NCBI GenBank assembly: GCA_014338405.1
Contig: JTDE01002134.1
Location: forward strand, 25,984 to 89,983
Source: Paragonimus skrjabini miyazakii
Taxonomy: Eukaryota; Platyhelminthes; Trematoda; Plagiorchiida; Troglotrematidae
Direction: 5' to 3'
Length of the DNA: 64,000 nucleotides
In this document: positions 48,800 to 62,210 of the stretch, piece after piece
Layout: each line of letters starts with the position of its first letter
How positions within the stretch are numbered: position 1 is the stretch's first letter
Notes under the pieces: generated by a model
What the model saw: only the letters and a program-made list of their open reading frames with translations
The model's database searches: none
Told to the model about the DNA's origin: nothing
Position numbers and translations under genes: made by a program

Positions 48800-50340
48800 T
48801 TGGGAAAGCTACTAAGGACGCTACTCATTGGCTGATATTCTGAGAGTCATGACATTATTCTTGCTATCGAAAGATCGAGCAGATCTACCGTGTGTGGTTC
48901 CTAAGATGAAAGTTCCTTTGACATCATCTCTCTCAACTGACATCAATCAAATGCTACATTCTGTTCTGACACGTGCATACCCTGTGACTGAATTGCCGTT
49001 GATGCGCATGGTGCTGCTGCTGCTGTTGTTGTTCATCGTCTTAACCGATCAAAATATTCCCTTTCAAATAATCTATTAAAGCATCTGCAGCTGGACGACC
49101 TTGTGCCTCTGCAAGAGACAATTGACTATTTATGCGATTACCTTGAGCTTAACAGCAAACAGGTGGGTATCCCAAAAGATGAACCGAGAGAACTGCTGAT
49201 GCTTTGTACGAGTAACGTCTAGTCTCTGCTCAACAATGCAATCTGCAACAGAGAGATGGAGTGGCATTTGGCTCGCCTCTAAGTCCCCTTTTATCTGAAG
49301 TGTTCATGAGCAAACTGGAGACTAACCAGTTGAGTGCGGTCATTGAACAGTTTACATTTTACAAATGCTGTGTTAATGATATTTTTGCTTCGTCAACAAG
49401 AATTCTACCATGAACGGAGATATGGCAACTTTTACCTAAGTCCATAGCAATATTAAATTCACCCAGGTGTCAGACAACAATGGTCAAATAAATTTCTTGG
49501 ATTTGTTATAGTAAAAAGAGAAGACGGTTCAATCCAACTGATTGTGTGCATAAACCAAACTTGGAATGGTCAGTACATTCACTTTGACAGTTTCATTCCG
49601 CTAAGTCAAAAATGAAACCTCATACGATGTCTGACGGGTAGCGCGTTAAAGATCTGCACTCCTGACACTTTACAAACTGAGCTAGACTTTCTACAAGAAG
49701 TTTTCATGCAGAATGGCTACCCAATGCGCTTCATTCAGAAGGTGATGCAGACGGTAGAGTTGAAACTTAAACCACCCTCTGTGAATAAAAACTTGCGTTT
49801 ATTAGTCTTCCCTTCAAGGGTAATTCCATGGCCGAAGTCATCTCAAGAAAGCTCAAAAAATCAGTCAAAACTATCTAACTTGCCGCTCAATTGTGCGTGA
49901 GTTTCCGTTCAAAACCCATTATCGTGTCACAAGTCAAAGACAAACTTCCATGTTCTACAACCAGCTGTTGTGTGTACTCATTTGTTTGCTCGTGTCCAGC
50001 ATCATACACTGGTCGTATCACAAGGCGATTGTCTGACAGATTGCGTGAACTTCATCTTGCGTGATTGAATAGTGGTGTGGTTAAAACGGTTACAAGTACG
50101 ACTGTTGCCCATTTGACTGACTCTAAGCCTTTTGTCAGTAAGAAGGACGCTTTTCAGATTATCTGCCGAGTGCCAAGGAATAGATCAAAAATAGTGAGAT
50201 TCCGAATGTTGACCGTTACCGTGGCGATTAGTATCCGATTGCACAACCTTGACCTGTGCGCTCAGAAGAAGTTCATGCGGACACTTAATCTCCCCTGGCC
50301 CACAATCAATCAAGCCCGCGATTTGGAACAGTGATTGCGT
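48800..50340 (+). mobile_element. Penelope-like element remnant 2 (RT and GIY-YIG)
   Basis: Broken frames give KFLGFVIVKREDGSIQL and TWNGQYIHFDSFIPLSQK at 49500-49610, then ELDFLQEVFMQNGYPMRFIQ. Next come LPFKGNSMAEVISRKLKKS and CSCPASYTGRITRRLSDRLR at about 49990-50030, and LNSGVVKTVTSTTVAHLTDS with DLCAQKKFMRTLNLPWP near 50300. This covers RT thumb, linker and GIY-YIG endonuclease. At least three stops and two frameshifts are visible. Upstream of 49080 the match is weak. It is better preserved than the copy at 46.7 kb and comes from a different lineage (different linker and GIY-YIG). Confidence 0.8.
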
Positions 50341-53300
50341 AACTGGCAACAAATACACCGTCCATAGCTTCTATTGACCGTTTTTCTAATTCACCCCAAT
50401 TACTGTCCTCATATTTATTGCGTTGTTATCAACCTAGTGATCAAACACAGAAAACAAGTCTTGTTCGCTACTATGTCGTTCTCATGACATGTATATTAGT
50501 TAAAGAAATCGAAATATGTGACAAAGGCTGTTTAAAATAATTTCAAAGTGACTGTTGCGCACAAAGACAAAGCAACTAATTACAACACATAAAGTAAACC
50601 GGAGTCCTACCTGGTCTACTGGAAGGCATATTACAGAATCAGGCCAGGTAGTTGATCCCGCAGTGTTATTGTGTAACTGAAATTCGGGCATGGTGGCTTT
50701 CTCTGAAGCAGTGTTAAATAACACCGATCGTATGGCTTTGGGTTTAAATAGACTTTCAACTCAGACATTCTGTCTGGCTTAAAATCGATAACATTCCGCT
50801 ACCATGATGCTCAGTTGTTCACTGTTCCAGTTGTCGTTGCTATTCACCTGCATTGTTTACTTTCAAAAATGAAGAAATTCATCTCGCGAATTATGTCTTT
50901 TTACCTTATAGCTGAATTTGTTCATAGTTACTTCTGCAGGGTTTGCCTTAGTTTGCTGCCAAACAGGATATGATTTGAGATCAAACCATACACAGAAGCT
51001 TTCATCTACTGATGTAATCATTCACTCTAAACTTTGTTGCTTATTCGCAAAATATGATGTCTCCCTAAGCATTTCATGAATGATTCAACAAGCACAGCTT
51101 TAAATCCAAGAAGAATTTGCCCATCTAGCCCACAGATATGCTAAGTTTCTGTGTTGCCAGTTTATCCGATCTGAATAAATCAATAATGCTGGATTTGCTG
51201 AAGTTCGCCTGTTACGTTTGTTGTCTTTTGTTTGGTATGATGCAGAGCGATGAATCAGCAGAAGCATGTTTGGTCCGTTCGTGGTAAGCCGATCCTAAAT
51301 TTGCCTTCAGTCAACTTTGATGTGTGCAGCTAATGATCATGACGAAGTTTGTACCATAACTGCACATAAAATGTTTGCTTTCTTCCTTTTTTATAATTAT
51401 CATTGCTTATCTGTTAAAACTTCCTTCTTGGTATTGTTTGACACGTTCTTGTCTTCATCCGTACCCGATTATTTTAATGAAGTCACTTCCCGTTGACTGA
51501 TGGCTGTTTGTGAACATGTGCTTAGTTGCCCCATTTTGAGCTCCTTTGCTGAATAAATTGTGTACCCGGTTGGTTCACATTCAAAGTGAGATAGTACCTT
51601 TGTTATAATTTTGCTACACCGTACCGTATAAATTCCAATCCTTTCGATTGCCTTTTCTGACGTTTTTTGGACTTGGAAGATAGTCCCGTTAACTAGGCCG
51701 TCCGAATAAGCGTTGGTGGAATAGTCGAAAACGCGTTGCCGAGTGAATTACCCTAGATCGCTAAGGGTGATTAAACCAGTAATAGTAGCGAAGTTTGAAC
51801 TGAAGTCGAATAGTAATAAACAGGCTAAATGAAGCTACTGATCGTTTTTCTTTTAATGATGTCCGGGCTATCTACTATGAAATACGGCGAACGCTGCCTT
51901 CCAGAATCACGTAACTCGCAGAATATTTAGATAAAACTCTGCTTTTTCCACGCTCAAACAAACAGAACACATAATAGTTGTGAAGCACGCTATTTTAAAC
52001 GGTGGAAGAAAAACCTATCTGCGTCATAAAGCAAAATGTCTCTGTCATTTTACAATATGAAAGCCTCATATCAAAGTGGAATATAACATTAACATAGGTT
52101 GCGACAACTACTCTCTTAGAATTATTCTCTACATCGCTTGTGGACGTTTTCTTCTATTGTGGAATATAGGCGTAATTGTGAAATTCCCATTCCAATCTAT
52201 TGTATAAACTCTGTTAGCTCTAATCTTGATACAGGTATTATTGCTTTCTCGTCTTGATGATAATTCCAACGTCCAATAGGCCCTGGATACTTGAATAACA
52301 GCAGATAATATGAGCGTCTAAATCTGTAAGACCGGCCAATTCGTTCACCTTCCAGTAGATTCAATTCACATGTATTATCAAGGATGAATCCACCCAAATT
52401 TTTAGTAAGTTTCTTCCAAACGGGTGCAGATTATGTATTGTTCTTTCATTTTTAGAGTTGTTCCAGTTACTTCTCAAAGGTGTACCAGTACCGAACGTTT
52501 TATATCACTCAGGGTTGTCGTCTTCCATTCACCTGTCCACAGCCTTAATCGATCTGTCCACAGTATTCGCTAAGTTTTGTGGTAGTCAATCAACCGAAGA
52601 AATCTGGAGTGTTCAGCTAACTGGAAATGACAGTTCGTTCAAAAATCTATAAAGGTCATTCTCGAACCAGATAACTCCAACTTACCTTATGAGTTCAGCT
52701 AATCTCAACATGCTTTTTCATTGTTTTCTAATTAGTCAACTTTGAGTTCAAACCATCCGAATACCCCTTTGTGTACATCATTGTAGCATACACAGTAAGA
52801 GCGTTAAAATCTCAAAACACTGTGTGTAGTGTCCACTTAGCTGAGTTCAATCTGTGTATGTCAAATTACCGTCCCTAGTAAACTCATTGAACTATGTTCT
52901 TCTGGACAGTTTCCACAATGTCCGCATTCTTTATGTTGCGAGATCACAGGTGCTCCAGACTGTGTGCATTTTTCCACCATATTTATGCGCTGGAAGTATT
53001 AGATTATCAACCGCATATTAGAGCGATGTATGCAAGTATACCTGTTTCCCAGACAATTATATGTTAAAGGGTAGAAAAAGCGTTCTGCAACCGTAATAGC
53101 AAATTTTTATCATTATGGCACATTATCATATTCGTTAGTAATCCTATCGTCAGTATGTGATGTAAAAAGTAAGCCTTTTAATCTCTTCGAATGTTGCCGT
53201 TTTCCATTTGCTAGAGTTTGGAAAGTTCACTTTGAAAACCATCAAAATACGCTCAAATGTGATTGAAATCGAATACGAATTCATCATTTGTTGGAAACTT

Positions 53301-53999
53301 TCAATTCGTACTCACGGAATCTCATTATAAGTTTGGGGGGTTAAATTTGAAAGCAGCAACCTACAGATAAGCTGCAAAAAGATAGGGTAAAGATGACATA
53401 TTCTAGTTGAATGGGAGCAAATGGGAACAAAGTTCTTTTCGGAAGAGAACAAAATGAATCAGGAACATGTGCCAGACTGTTAAGCTTTTGTAAGTGAACA
53501 ATCCATAAATAGAATGTAGATTACTTGCTTAAAGTGAAAACCTCTGATGTGTAAGTTGCAATCCCTCCTTCTTTTTGACTTTCTTGTACAAGAATAATTT
53601 GTCATATTCTACTCAATCCTTAGTGCCGAAAAGTGCGTAAAGCATCATACTGGGATGCTGTTCGGCAAGTGACAGCTTCACCTTGCTTCCCGACGATAAT
53701 CCAGTAGATTCGACCAGTCGGTCAGTTCTTCGTTTCTTCACCCATGTTTTTTAAGATCAAGATGATCTGTATCCAATACTTAATGATCAGCGCTATTGCA
53801 GTTCTACGAATGACTGTGACTTATTTCTTACTGCGCATGAAATTATCCTCAGGTGTTTCTCAGTCAAACACCAAGTCCTCATTTCACCTCACAACATTCA
53901 TCGGTCATTTCGAATGGCAGCTGCTTTTAGTAAAATAAGGCACCTGTTCTTTTTGTACCCTTGCTGCATATACCTATTTTTATCTCATCGTAGATGAGA
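50341..53999. other. No gene established
   Basis: Holds one protein-like minus-strand frame at 52197-52420 (see findings) and otherwise AT-rich spacer with short frames. Confidence 0.4.
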
Positions 54000-54115
54000 C
54001 CCAATTGTGAAAAATCAACGTTTCGGCTGGATTCGAACCAGTATCAGAAACATCATGCACAAAAGTTGCAAGCGCTCTACCAGGTGAGCTACTAAGCCAC
54101 ACCAGGAGCTCAGAA
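54000..54115 (-). mobile_element. tRNA-like SINE head, second family
   Basis: On the minus strand, TAGCTCACCTGGTAGAGC (54074-54091) is a near-perfect A box and GGTTCGAATCC (54029-54039) a perfect B box, spaced as in a tRNA gene. The region between does not give a convincing cloverleaf. The 3' continuation (gccgaaacgttgattttt) is not tRNA. It is therefore a tRNA-derived SINE and not a functional tRNA. Confidence 0.7.
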
Positions 54116-57100
54116 ATTTCACATTTAGACTTCGTTACCCACCCTCTCCACTGTCTCATATGGAATCCACCAAATTATCCAGGGGGTCGACTGTCCCAGC
54201 AAGTTCACGCTGGAATCCACCAATGTCATTGTTTAGCATAGAAACTGTATTACTAATAAGTAGTGGTGTGTTTTTGTACCGATTTCACCACCGTTCTATT
54301 TTTATTTTGTCCGCACTTCTTCAGAAATGTACTATGCTTTTGATAATAGCACACAAACTTTCAAATTTGGTGATTTTCTGTGCAAGCTTGACCAAAAGTT
54401 CCAGTTACATACATTTTACTGATTACGAGAAATTTAATGGCATGAGTCCTGTTTATACCACGTCCCTTATAACTGAAATTTTTCAATCTATTTCTACTTT
54501 CTTTAACAGCTGAACGTATGAACAATTATTTACACGTACGACGTCATGCTACAATAAATCATTCCCTACTTTGCAAGTTAACTGAGCTACCGAGATTATT
54601 GTGAGGAAGATTTTGATATACCGCTTCGCCTAATTTAAACCCATTTTTTGTAGATGCATTTCTGTCTGTGTAATTGAATATAGGAACAGAATTTTCACGG
54701 TTTAGTGCAATTGTTTCAGAACCACCTGTTATGAGCCCAACTGATCACAGTGGGAAAATTTTCGTGACTTCCTTTAACTGATTTCGATAAAACGATTAAT
54801 TGAGCAGATCACGATGTTAAGGGCATCTGTGGTTTACGATGTTCATTGATCTGGCAACTTGTACTCCAGCTGTGTTCGCGTCTTCACCTGGTAACATACA
54901 TAGTTCTCCATTTACCACAGAAATACTTGGAGTGCTTACAACGGTCCAGTGCTTAGGGTGAATTTCACACACTTATCCTGAAGTTTATTTTCATTATCTG
55001 ACAATAATTATACGACGAGTCAAACATAATTTGGATAGAAGCACTTATTGTTTCGACAGATGGCATGTTGTCTTTTTGTTCAAACAGCGGGGAGAGCTTG
55101 TCGCAATTAATATGTTGTCGTTGTTACACAGTATCATTCTGATGTAGTACTAGATGTCTTAAAGTGTCACAGTTCGCTAACTACTTGTCCGGCAATAACA
55201 AGGACACCAAGTGGACGTTCAATAATTGAGTGAATTCAAGAATCTGTGGCTAGTCGACAGGGAAATGCACACTGCTCCATACCGCCGGTATTTGTAAACC
55301 ACTCAGAACAGTCCGGTGGGTTGCATTAATTTTGAAGGAGTGAATCGAAGGTTTGGCATGTGATGGTTGCTTTTGAAAGAAAATGCGACCGTTAGCAAAA
55401 GTTAAAACATTCTAACCGTGAACTAAGTAGATATGAAAGAACATATTATGTGGCTTGCTGACGATCTTGATTCATCGAGTTTTAATTAAACCACAACGAG
55501 TCATAAACAAAAAAATTACGAAGTATGTGTGTCGTAGTTATTGATTAAATTGAGAACACAACATTACAAGCAGGTTGTAGTACTCAACACTTCAGCCACC
55601 TCGGGTGGCCTTTCTCAGGAGTGTTGTAATCAGTATCACATCAGTAAATGAACACAAGTCACATAGGGTTTGTTGTGGTTAAGTCAACCGGCGGTGCGTC
55701 TGAACTAACTAGCCGAATTCCAGGCCCAATAAGTGGGGGTGAGACTGATGTATCATTTTTCCCGGGACTTTGTTCCGGCACCAGAATCCGGAGTGCAGAC
55801 CAAAGGGCTTACTGAACGGCCACGCTTACCAACCGAGTCCAGTATGTGAACTGGCACAACACACCGCTGAAACCACAGCCAGATTAGTTCGCCGCGGGTG
55901 ACGGGGATGTACGCACACTTCTAGTAAAGTCACTCGGCCCCATCGGAAAAGTGCTTTGGCTGCCACGGTCCACGACTGATAACACCTGGGTGTTCTGTAA
56001 GTGTTTCGACGATTGCAAAGCAATGCTGGACGAAAAACCAGTGGACAGAGTTAAGTGGCACCACGATAATTTTTCACCAAACGATAAATAATAAGCTGCA
56101 TTCATGGACGAAACAGGTTCACAGATCATTGAAAGACTGACCAAAACCTACTCATATTTTGCAGAATCTGAAGCATACCACGCCGTGTTTTTAGGTTTAT
56201 CGCGCCATTTGTGAACTCTGACGTGACGTGTTATTGCCATGCTGTGAAAACAGCAAACGTCTCTTGGCACCTTTCAGTCTTGTGGCCTCATCATTGAGTT
56301 GTATCGTTCCGCTTCTGTGGTGATTGTCACTAAACCTACTTCTCATTACTGTTGTTTTATTATATTGTTGATGACAAACTGTACAGTTGCGCTGGGGAGA
56401 TAAATACCTGATTTTCCCAGTTTGGGTGTTATTACTACTGCGTCAAAACTAGCTGTGAGATTGAGCTAAATCGATAACTTCATTTCTGTATTTTTGGAAC
56501 CATCACAGATTCAAATCAACATGTTTAATTTAACCACTCTATCTGTGATGAAGACAACTTGTTGCGTTATCGAGATCGGCGTGCACAACTCATTCAAAAA
56601 TGTTGTCTACATTGAGGTGGTTTTTCTCTGGAAATCTGCTTCGTCGGGAAAAGCGACATATCAGTTTAGTTTGGGTCCACACAAAACTTTCGCATCATGC
56701 GGATTTGGTTATTAGATCACGAACTAGGATAACATGTCAATACATGGGAGTAGTGATAGAACTGAGCGGAGCGAGATAAGGGGTGTAACGTCTCCTTTAC
56801 AAGTATTGTGATTGTTCGCAAGTTGACTTTTCCAAGACTGTACAAGCTGTAAGTCTAGGTTTAGAATTGATAGTTTAATTTTACCGGACCCTGGGGTGAC
56901 TAATCCGATCTCTCTGTGTGTCTGTCTGACACTAATCATGCTGAATTTTGTTGCATGACACTCTTCTCAGTTCAGTTCAGTTTGCTGGACAGCAGCCACG
57001 TACCACTTGTTCTAAACGTGTTTATAATGCCGGAACCAGATCGTATTCCTGTAACGCAGAAAAGTGAATGACGTGCAGGTAATCTGACAGCTGAACAGCC

Positions 57101-57120
57101 TATTAAACTACCTCTTATTT
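54116..57120. other. No gene recognised
   Basis: A GC-richer stretch at about 55570-56060 (cagccacctcgggtggcctt, ccaggcccaataagtggggg) looks like another dispersed element, because its composition differs from the surroundings. No coding motif was recognised. Confidence 0.4.
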
Positions 57121-57220
57121 NNNNNNNNNNNNNNNNNNNNNNNNNNNNNNNNNNNNNNNNNNNNNNNNNNNNNNNNNNNNNNNNNNNNNNNNNNNNNNNN
57201 NNNNNNNNNNNNNNNNNNNN
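57121..57220. other. Assembly gap (100 N)
   Basis: A run of exactly 100 N, the usual placeholder for a scaffold gap of unknown size. The open frame on the minus strand that spans it is meaningless. Left and right flanks show no recognised gene. Confidence 0.99.
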
Positions 57221-60200
57221 AGACCAATAACGAATTTTATACAAGGCGTGCGGGTACGCGATCGGTAACCTGTAAGTCAATTCGGAGGCTGACAAAGGGT
57301 TACAACGGACAGTGTTTATGATCTACAGAGAACTGATATACCGTGCAGATCAACAGACAGCTGTTCTGCCAGTACGTCACAAAGCAACAAGGTAGTGTAA
57401 CGTCTTGACCTTGTTAAATTCTACTACTACAGATGGTAAACCGCGGTGCGAAACTTCTTGGGGTTCGAAATGTGGCACAATTTCCATGTCCGCGTACCTT
57501 CACGATTAGATCCTTGATCAGATTGCAGTTAATATGGAGCATCACAGTGAGAATCCTCTTTTTGGGTATCGGTTTGGCAACCATATAATTGTTTTCAGTT
57601 GGAATGAGTACCACTTTACGCCACTTGTAAAACGGTCGACTGAGACAGGCACGTAACGATTTTCTCTGTGTTTTCTGCTGTGTTTGGCAACATGGTTGCA
57701 TTTTCTATTGTTACAAGTTTTTTCCAATTATTTAGTTACTTCCAGTTCAGCTGAAAAAGCTGTTTTGAGATACCGGTGATACTGCCATTGTAATTGATCT
57801 TTACTTCATGTATTCTATTGTTTCGATTTTAGACAAATAAATTTGGAATTTGTGATAGGTGATGAGTAATTTCCGGCTTTACACTGTGAAAATTTACGCT
57901 TTGAAAATCAGTGCGTCTTATTGGGTGCCCCTCCGCACTAACTTGTAATTTGGCCTTCTTAATGACTAATAAATGGATCACAATAATAATAATACTAACA
58001 TTAGTAATAACGTGGATCGACTCTGGTGTTTGTGATCAAGTTATTAGGCATGAACGTTTATGAATGTAGATCAAAATAAACATTTTTCTCAATTTATTGA
58101 GAAGTGGATTGTTGACTTACAAAAAGTATTCGGCTTGCTAAATTTAACAGTTCTACGTTAAATGTCGGTGAACGTCAGCAGTGTTTTACAGAGGTTAAAG
58201 ATTTTTCCGGGAAAGAAATTGCAGCAATGTTCTGAACTCAAATAGATGACTTCGGGCTGGTTTGCATGAGCTCTTAACTGTCACTGTTTTACTCCATATA
58301 TGGTGGCGTTGGTCACAAGCCATTACAGTCTAAGCATTTCACAACCAGTCTATCAAGTCTGTAATTTGCTGTGAACATTCTATTGTCCACGTGACAGTCT
58401 GGTTCTATGATCAGAACCTACGGCTTATTTTCCATGTGTTGCACAAGACTATTTTATTTGTGTACAGAAAATTCTCTCAATACTGCTGAACCGGTTCAGT
58501 GTCTAGATGTTCTCAAAGTGGGACAGCGGTAGCATGTAGATTATTGTTGATAATTTCGGAACATATTTCAAACTCTGAAAATAATATCTTCTTGCTCTGG
58601 CCAAAGGGCTGCTTAGTTCGATAATACTGCCGTCGGAATAAATTTTAACGCATGAGTTTTTCTCTGTATTTGGCGTCCACAATGATAGTCATTTTGATGT
58701 ACGAAAAGTTGAATAGTTACTGAAAAGGTTGCGTTGCCGTCTTTCAGTCATTACAATTAAGTATTCCCAACGAACTGGAGCCAGTGAGAATTACATTTAA
58801 GATCTGAAAAGAGCGAACAGTCTCATAATGCATTCGTTTTTGTTACGGTTTATAGTTTAATTGGGAGTGTCCCAGCGGATACATCAACTAGGGCTCAGTG
58901 TCTTGTCTGTGAGTGCCACCAGGTAGCTCACTAGGCCAAGTCTAACAGTAGTAGACTAATCTCTTTGACTATGGCGAGCAACTGAACAGCAGAAATTTTA
59001 CTGAACGGAACATTTTCGTAAGACTACTTTTATTATTACGAGATGGTCATTAATAACAAGATAACGGTAATTTTCATTGCAATAGACGGATAAGCAATGA
59101 TGTTAGGTCATTGTGGTCATGGTGCAGACTGTGTCTATTCAGGCTATATCAACAGCTCAACTATATTTGACTATCACGTTCTTCTCAGTAGATGACTTTC
59201 GTGGTCGATGTCCCGCTGTGTTTCATGGCTAACCGTATAAAATAATATAGTCTGTCACTGAATGTGAGAACGACATAATGGACTTTTGTTATTCCCACAA
59301 GGTTAGGATTAAGGTTGTGTGTTTCACCTAAAATGAGCAGGGTTAGCAAGACGTTGATGATTTTGAGTTCGCGGCCAACTTTTTAGCTCTCAGTTTTCTT
59401 GAAATCTTCTGGTTAACACAGTCATCATACAACTTGGGTTCGAAATAAAAATACTGCCGTGGCGCCACTATATACTTATGAATACGGCTATAACGTATGT
59501 GACTTGGCATCAGCACTGCTGGTGTTTGCTCCGTTACTGGCTCAATCAACGTGGAAAATGAGGTTACTTCATCAACAACACTTGGTAAACACTATTCTTC
59601 TCCTGGTCACTTCAAAATGAGAAATACAACATTGCTATCATTAGTGTTATTAGTATTGACCTAACCTGTCATGAAGACGCCTAGTCTGCACATAACATGT
59701 GAGTGCTGTAATCAGCAAGTCATCAGTTTCTTGTATTGAGTGCTACTACAAGAATCATGTCCATCACTGATTCATTAAGACCGTTTTTCCTCCATGTCAA
59801 GCCCTTAACGATCACTGATATAAAGTTGCTCATCACATTAATGAGGCCACTCTCCCTTGAATTGCCTTCAGATTTCAGGACAGTATGTTACATTTTAGGA
59901 ACGGACGCTTCTCAAAAGTCGTGCGTACATATTGGGTTCCGTAGCTGCCTGCAGAATGTACAAAATGGACACGAGCTTAGAGAGGATGAACGCTAGACTT
60001 CACAGGTTAACGTCGATAGGCTACCTTCTTTTGATAATCCAAGCACCAAAATATAGTCTGTTCTTCTCAGCATTATTCGTTCACTCGCTAGTCGTCCACA
60101 TTTCGCAGTGCAGACGGTAGCACTTTACATTCGCCAATAGTTTTGAGATTCCAGGTCCAGTGCAAAAAATACACTGGTCCAGTTGGTAGAGGTGATTTTC

Positions 60201-60810
60201 AGAAAACTGTTAAACGCTCGAAAAAGATTGAATCAAGAAATAAAATCGGAACTACAAGAAGTAGTAGAAATCAACAAGCAGATTTGCAAGTTGGAAATCT
60301 TTTGATTCTTCAAACACTGAGTTATGTTGGACTGGAATGCCATTCCACATGCTAATAGCTATTAAGGCAAAAACAGTGACGTGGTTTGAGCCGTTTTCGG
60401 AACAATGGTCTAACTCTGAATCCCACAGCACAAATTATAATTTTGTTGATGTATGTTTGCTGGCGATTTGAGGGCCTTTGGATGCTCCATAACACGCAAG
60501 TGACCTATTTACTTATCGTTAGTAGTCAGCTGGGTGAAATCACCTGCTTGCTAAACAATCCATAAAATTTTCCAGGTTTATTTTTATGGAAGGGGAAGAT
60601 AACAAGCTAAGGAAAGTAGAGATTGTGAAAAATTACCGGTGATCATAACAGTGAATTTGAAAGTCACAAAACAGCGCTAGAAGGCGACAGAAAACGAAAA
60701 TGAAGCTCCTCAGGCCATGATGAGAACGGTCGCTTCATGCTTGTATTGTAGGCTTCATTGCAGCTTCGCAATTCGTGTTTGAAATAATATCCACAGATCC
60801 ACGGCCCATG
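57221..60810. other. No gene recognised
   Basis: AT-rich sequence right of the assembly gap, with a short (taa/aat) run near 57983 and only short unsupported frames. Confidence 0.4.
58895..58950 (-). repeat. Possible decayed copy of the 54 kb SINE head
   Basis: The reverse complement contains gacttggcctagtgagctac followed by ctggtggcactcac, resembling gtggcttagtagctcacctggt of the copy at 54 kb. No B box is recognisable. Confidence 0.35.
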
Positions 60811-61200
60811 TGTGGTAACCTGGAGATAACCCCGGTCTGCCTGCTGTACGATGTGTAAAATTCTTCACAAAATCTCAATTCACATTATACATAAGATCGT
60901 AAGGATCTTTGTCTGCCGTCTGCTTGCTACGTGAGACCGCGTTTGCTTGTTTGTATACTTGTCGACCTATGTGCGGTAATGGCGCCACACAACACTTTCG
61001 GCTTGCTCGCACGCTTGACGGTCGGCTCCTTAACTTCCGTAGCTGCTTTCTTATACCGGCGTCGTTTACCACTGATTGAGACCTTTTGTAATTGTAGTAT
61101 AATATATTGTCTTTCTCCCTCAATTGCTCCTATTCTCACTTCGCGTCTGGTACTTTTAGTGTATACCTGGGAAGCGTTAATTTAGTGCATGTTTGCGCTA
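60811..61200 (+). repeat. Direct repeat, left copy
   Basis: Starts tgtggtaacctggagataac and matches the copy at 61884 along about 0.3 kb (gtgtaaaattcttc, atctttgtctgccgt, gcgtttgcttgttt, cggcttgctcgcacgc, then tttagtgcatgtttgcgcta). It begins with TG like an LTR. It is longer than the right copy by an insertion of about 70 nt in its second half. Confidence 0.7.
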
Positions 61201-61883
61201 AACGTATACGGTAAGTGGCAGTAAAGCACTTGTCGTACGAGGCTGCTGAAAAGACAAATGATTTATTTTTATCACCGTTTGGTGCACGTTGAGTGCTACA
61301 CGAACGACATAAAGCTACCTAAATTTCAACACAAACTATGCAACTTCAGTAGACATTACAGGAATATGCCTACTTGCCAGTGGAAGGTGCCGGACCTGAT
61401 CTATATCTTAAGCACGTTTGAACCAACCCTGAGTAGCACCTGATGTATACCTGAATTGATTACCGTTGTCATTTCATTCCTGTTTTGTACCTGTCCCCAT
61501 TATCAGCACGGTTTGAGCTCGAGTTTCAGGAACAGCAACCCACAAGCGGACTAAATATAAGTTCCAACTTGAAAAGAACACCCGTGAGTATATTTTCATC
61601 CACCAACCACAATAAGGTTACGCCTAAAAGAATGAGATATTGATGTGAGTAATGTATTTTGGAAATAAAGAACTAACAAGCAAAGTTACCTTTGACAAAT
61701 ATTCACCATTATCACCCATCTGCAAAGGAAGAGCAACAAAGGTGAAGAGAAAATAGTCAAACATTGAGAACAGGCGACACTTACATGCATATATTTGACT
61801 CTGTTTAACTGCTGTGGGTAACACATTTAATACAAAGAATTATTAATCACGAAATAAGTAAATGAACGCTTAGAACAAGATAT

Positions 61884-62210
61884 TGTAGTGACCTGGAGAT
61901 AACTTCGGTCATCCTTATATACGGTGTGTAAAATTCTTCTCAAAATCTTAGTTCATTTTTTACATAGGGTCTTGAGAATCTTTGTCTGCCGTATGCTTGC
62001 TGCATACAATGGCGTTTGCTTGTTTGCGTGTTTGTTGGTCTAAACGCACCACTCGAACCAAACTCAATTCCGGCTTGCTTGCATGCCCGGTTGTAATGAT
62101 TGTATAGTACACGTTGAGTCTATCTCATTTATTTGTATTTCTAAGTCGTTTCTGGTATTTGTTGCGTATATCTGGGTGACGTTGAGTTATTACATGTCCG
62201 CACCAAAATA
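61884..62210 (+). repeat. Direct repeat, right copy
   Basis: Starts tgtagtgacctggagataac, same orientation as the left copy, 1073 nt away. Similarity continues past the possible LTR end (ttattacatgtccgcacc). No target-site duplication, primer-binding site or polypurine tract was seen, so two insertions of one dispersed repeat are as likely as an LTR pair. Confidence 0.7.

Noticed and set aside
54000..54115. Functional tRNA gene on the minus strand
   Set aside because: A and B boxes are excellent, but no acceptor stem or full cloverleaf forms and the 3' part continues into SINE sequence.
56972..57295. 107-codon minus-strand frame
   Set aside because: It spans the 100-N gap and is an artefact.
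60811..62194. Complete LTR retrotransposon
   Set aside because: No target-site duplication, primer-binding site, polypurine tract or gag-pol coding between the repeats.
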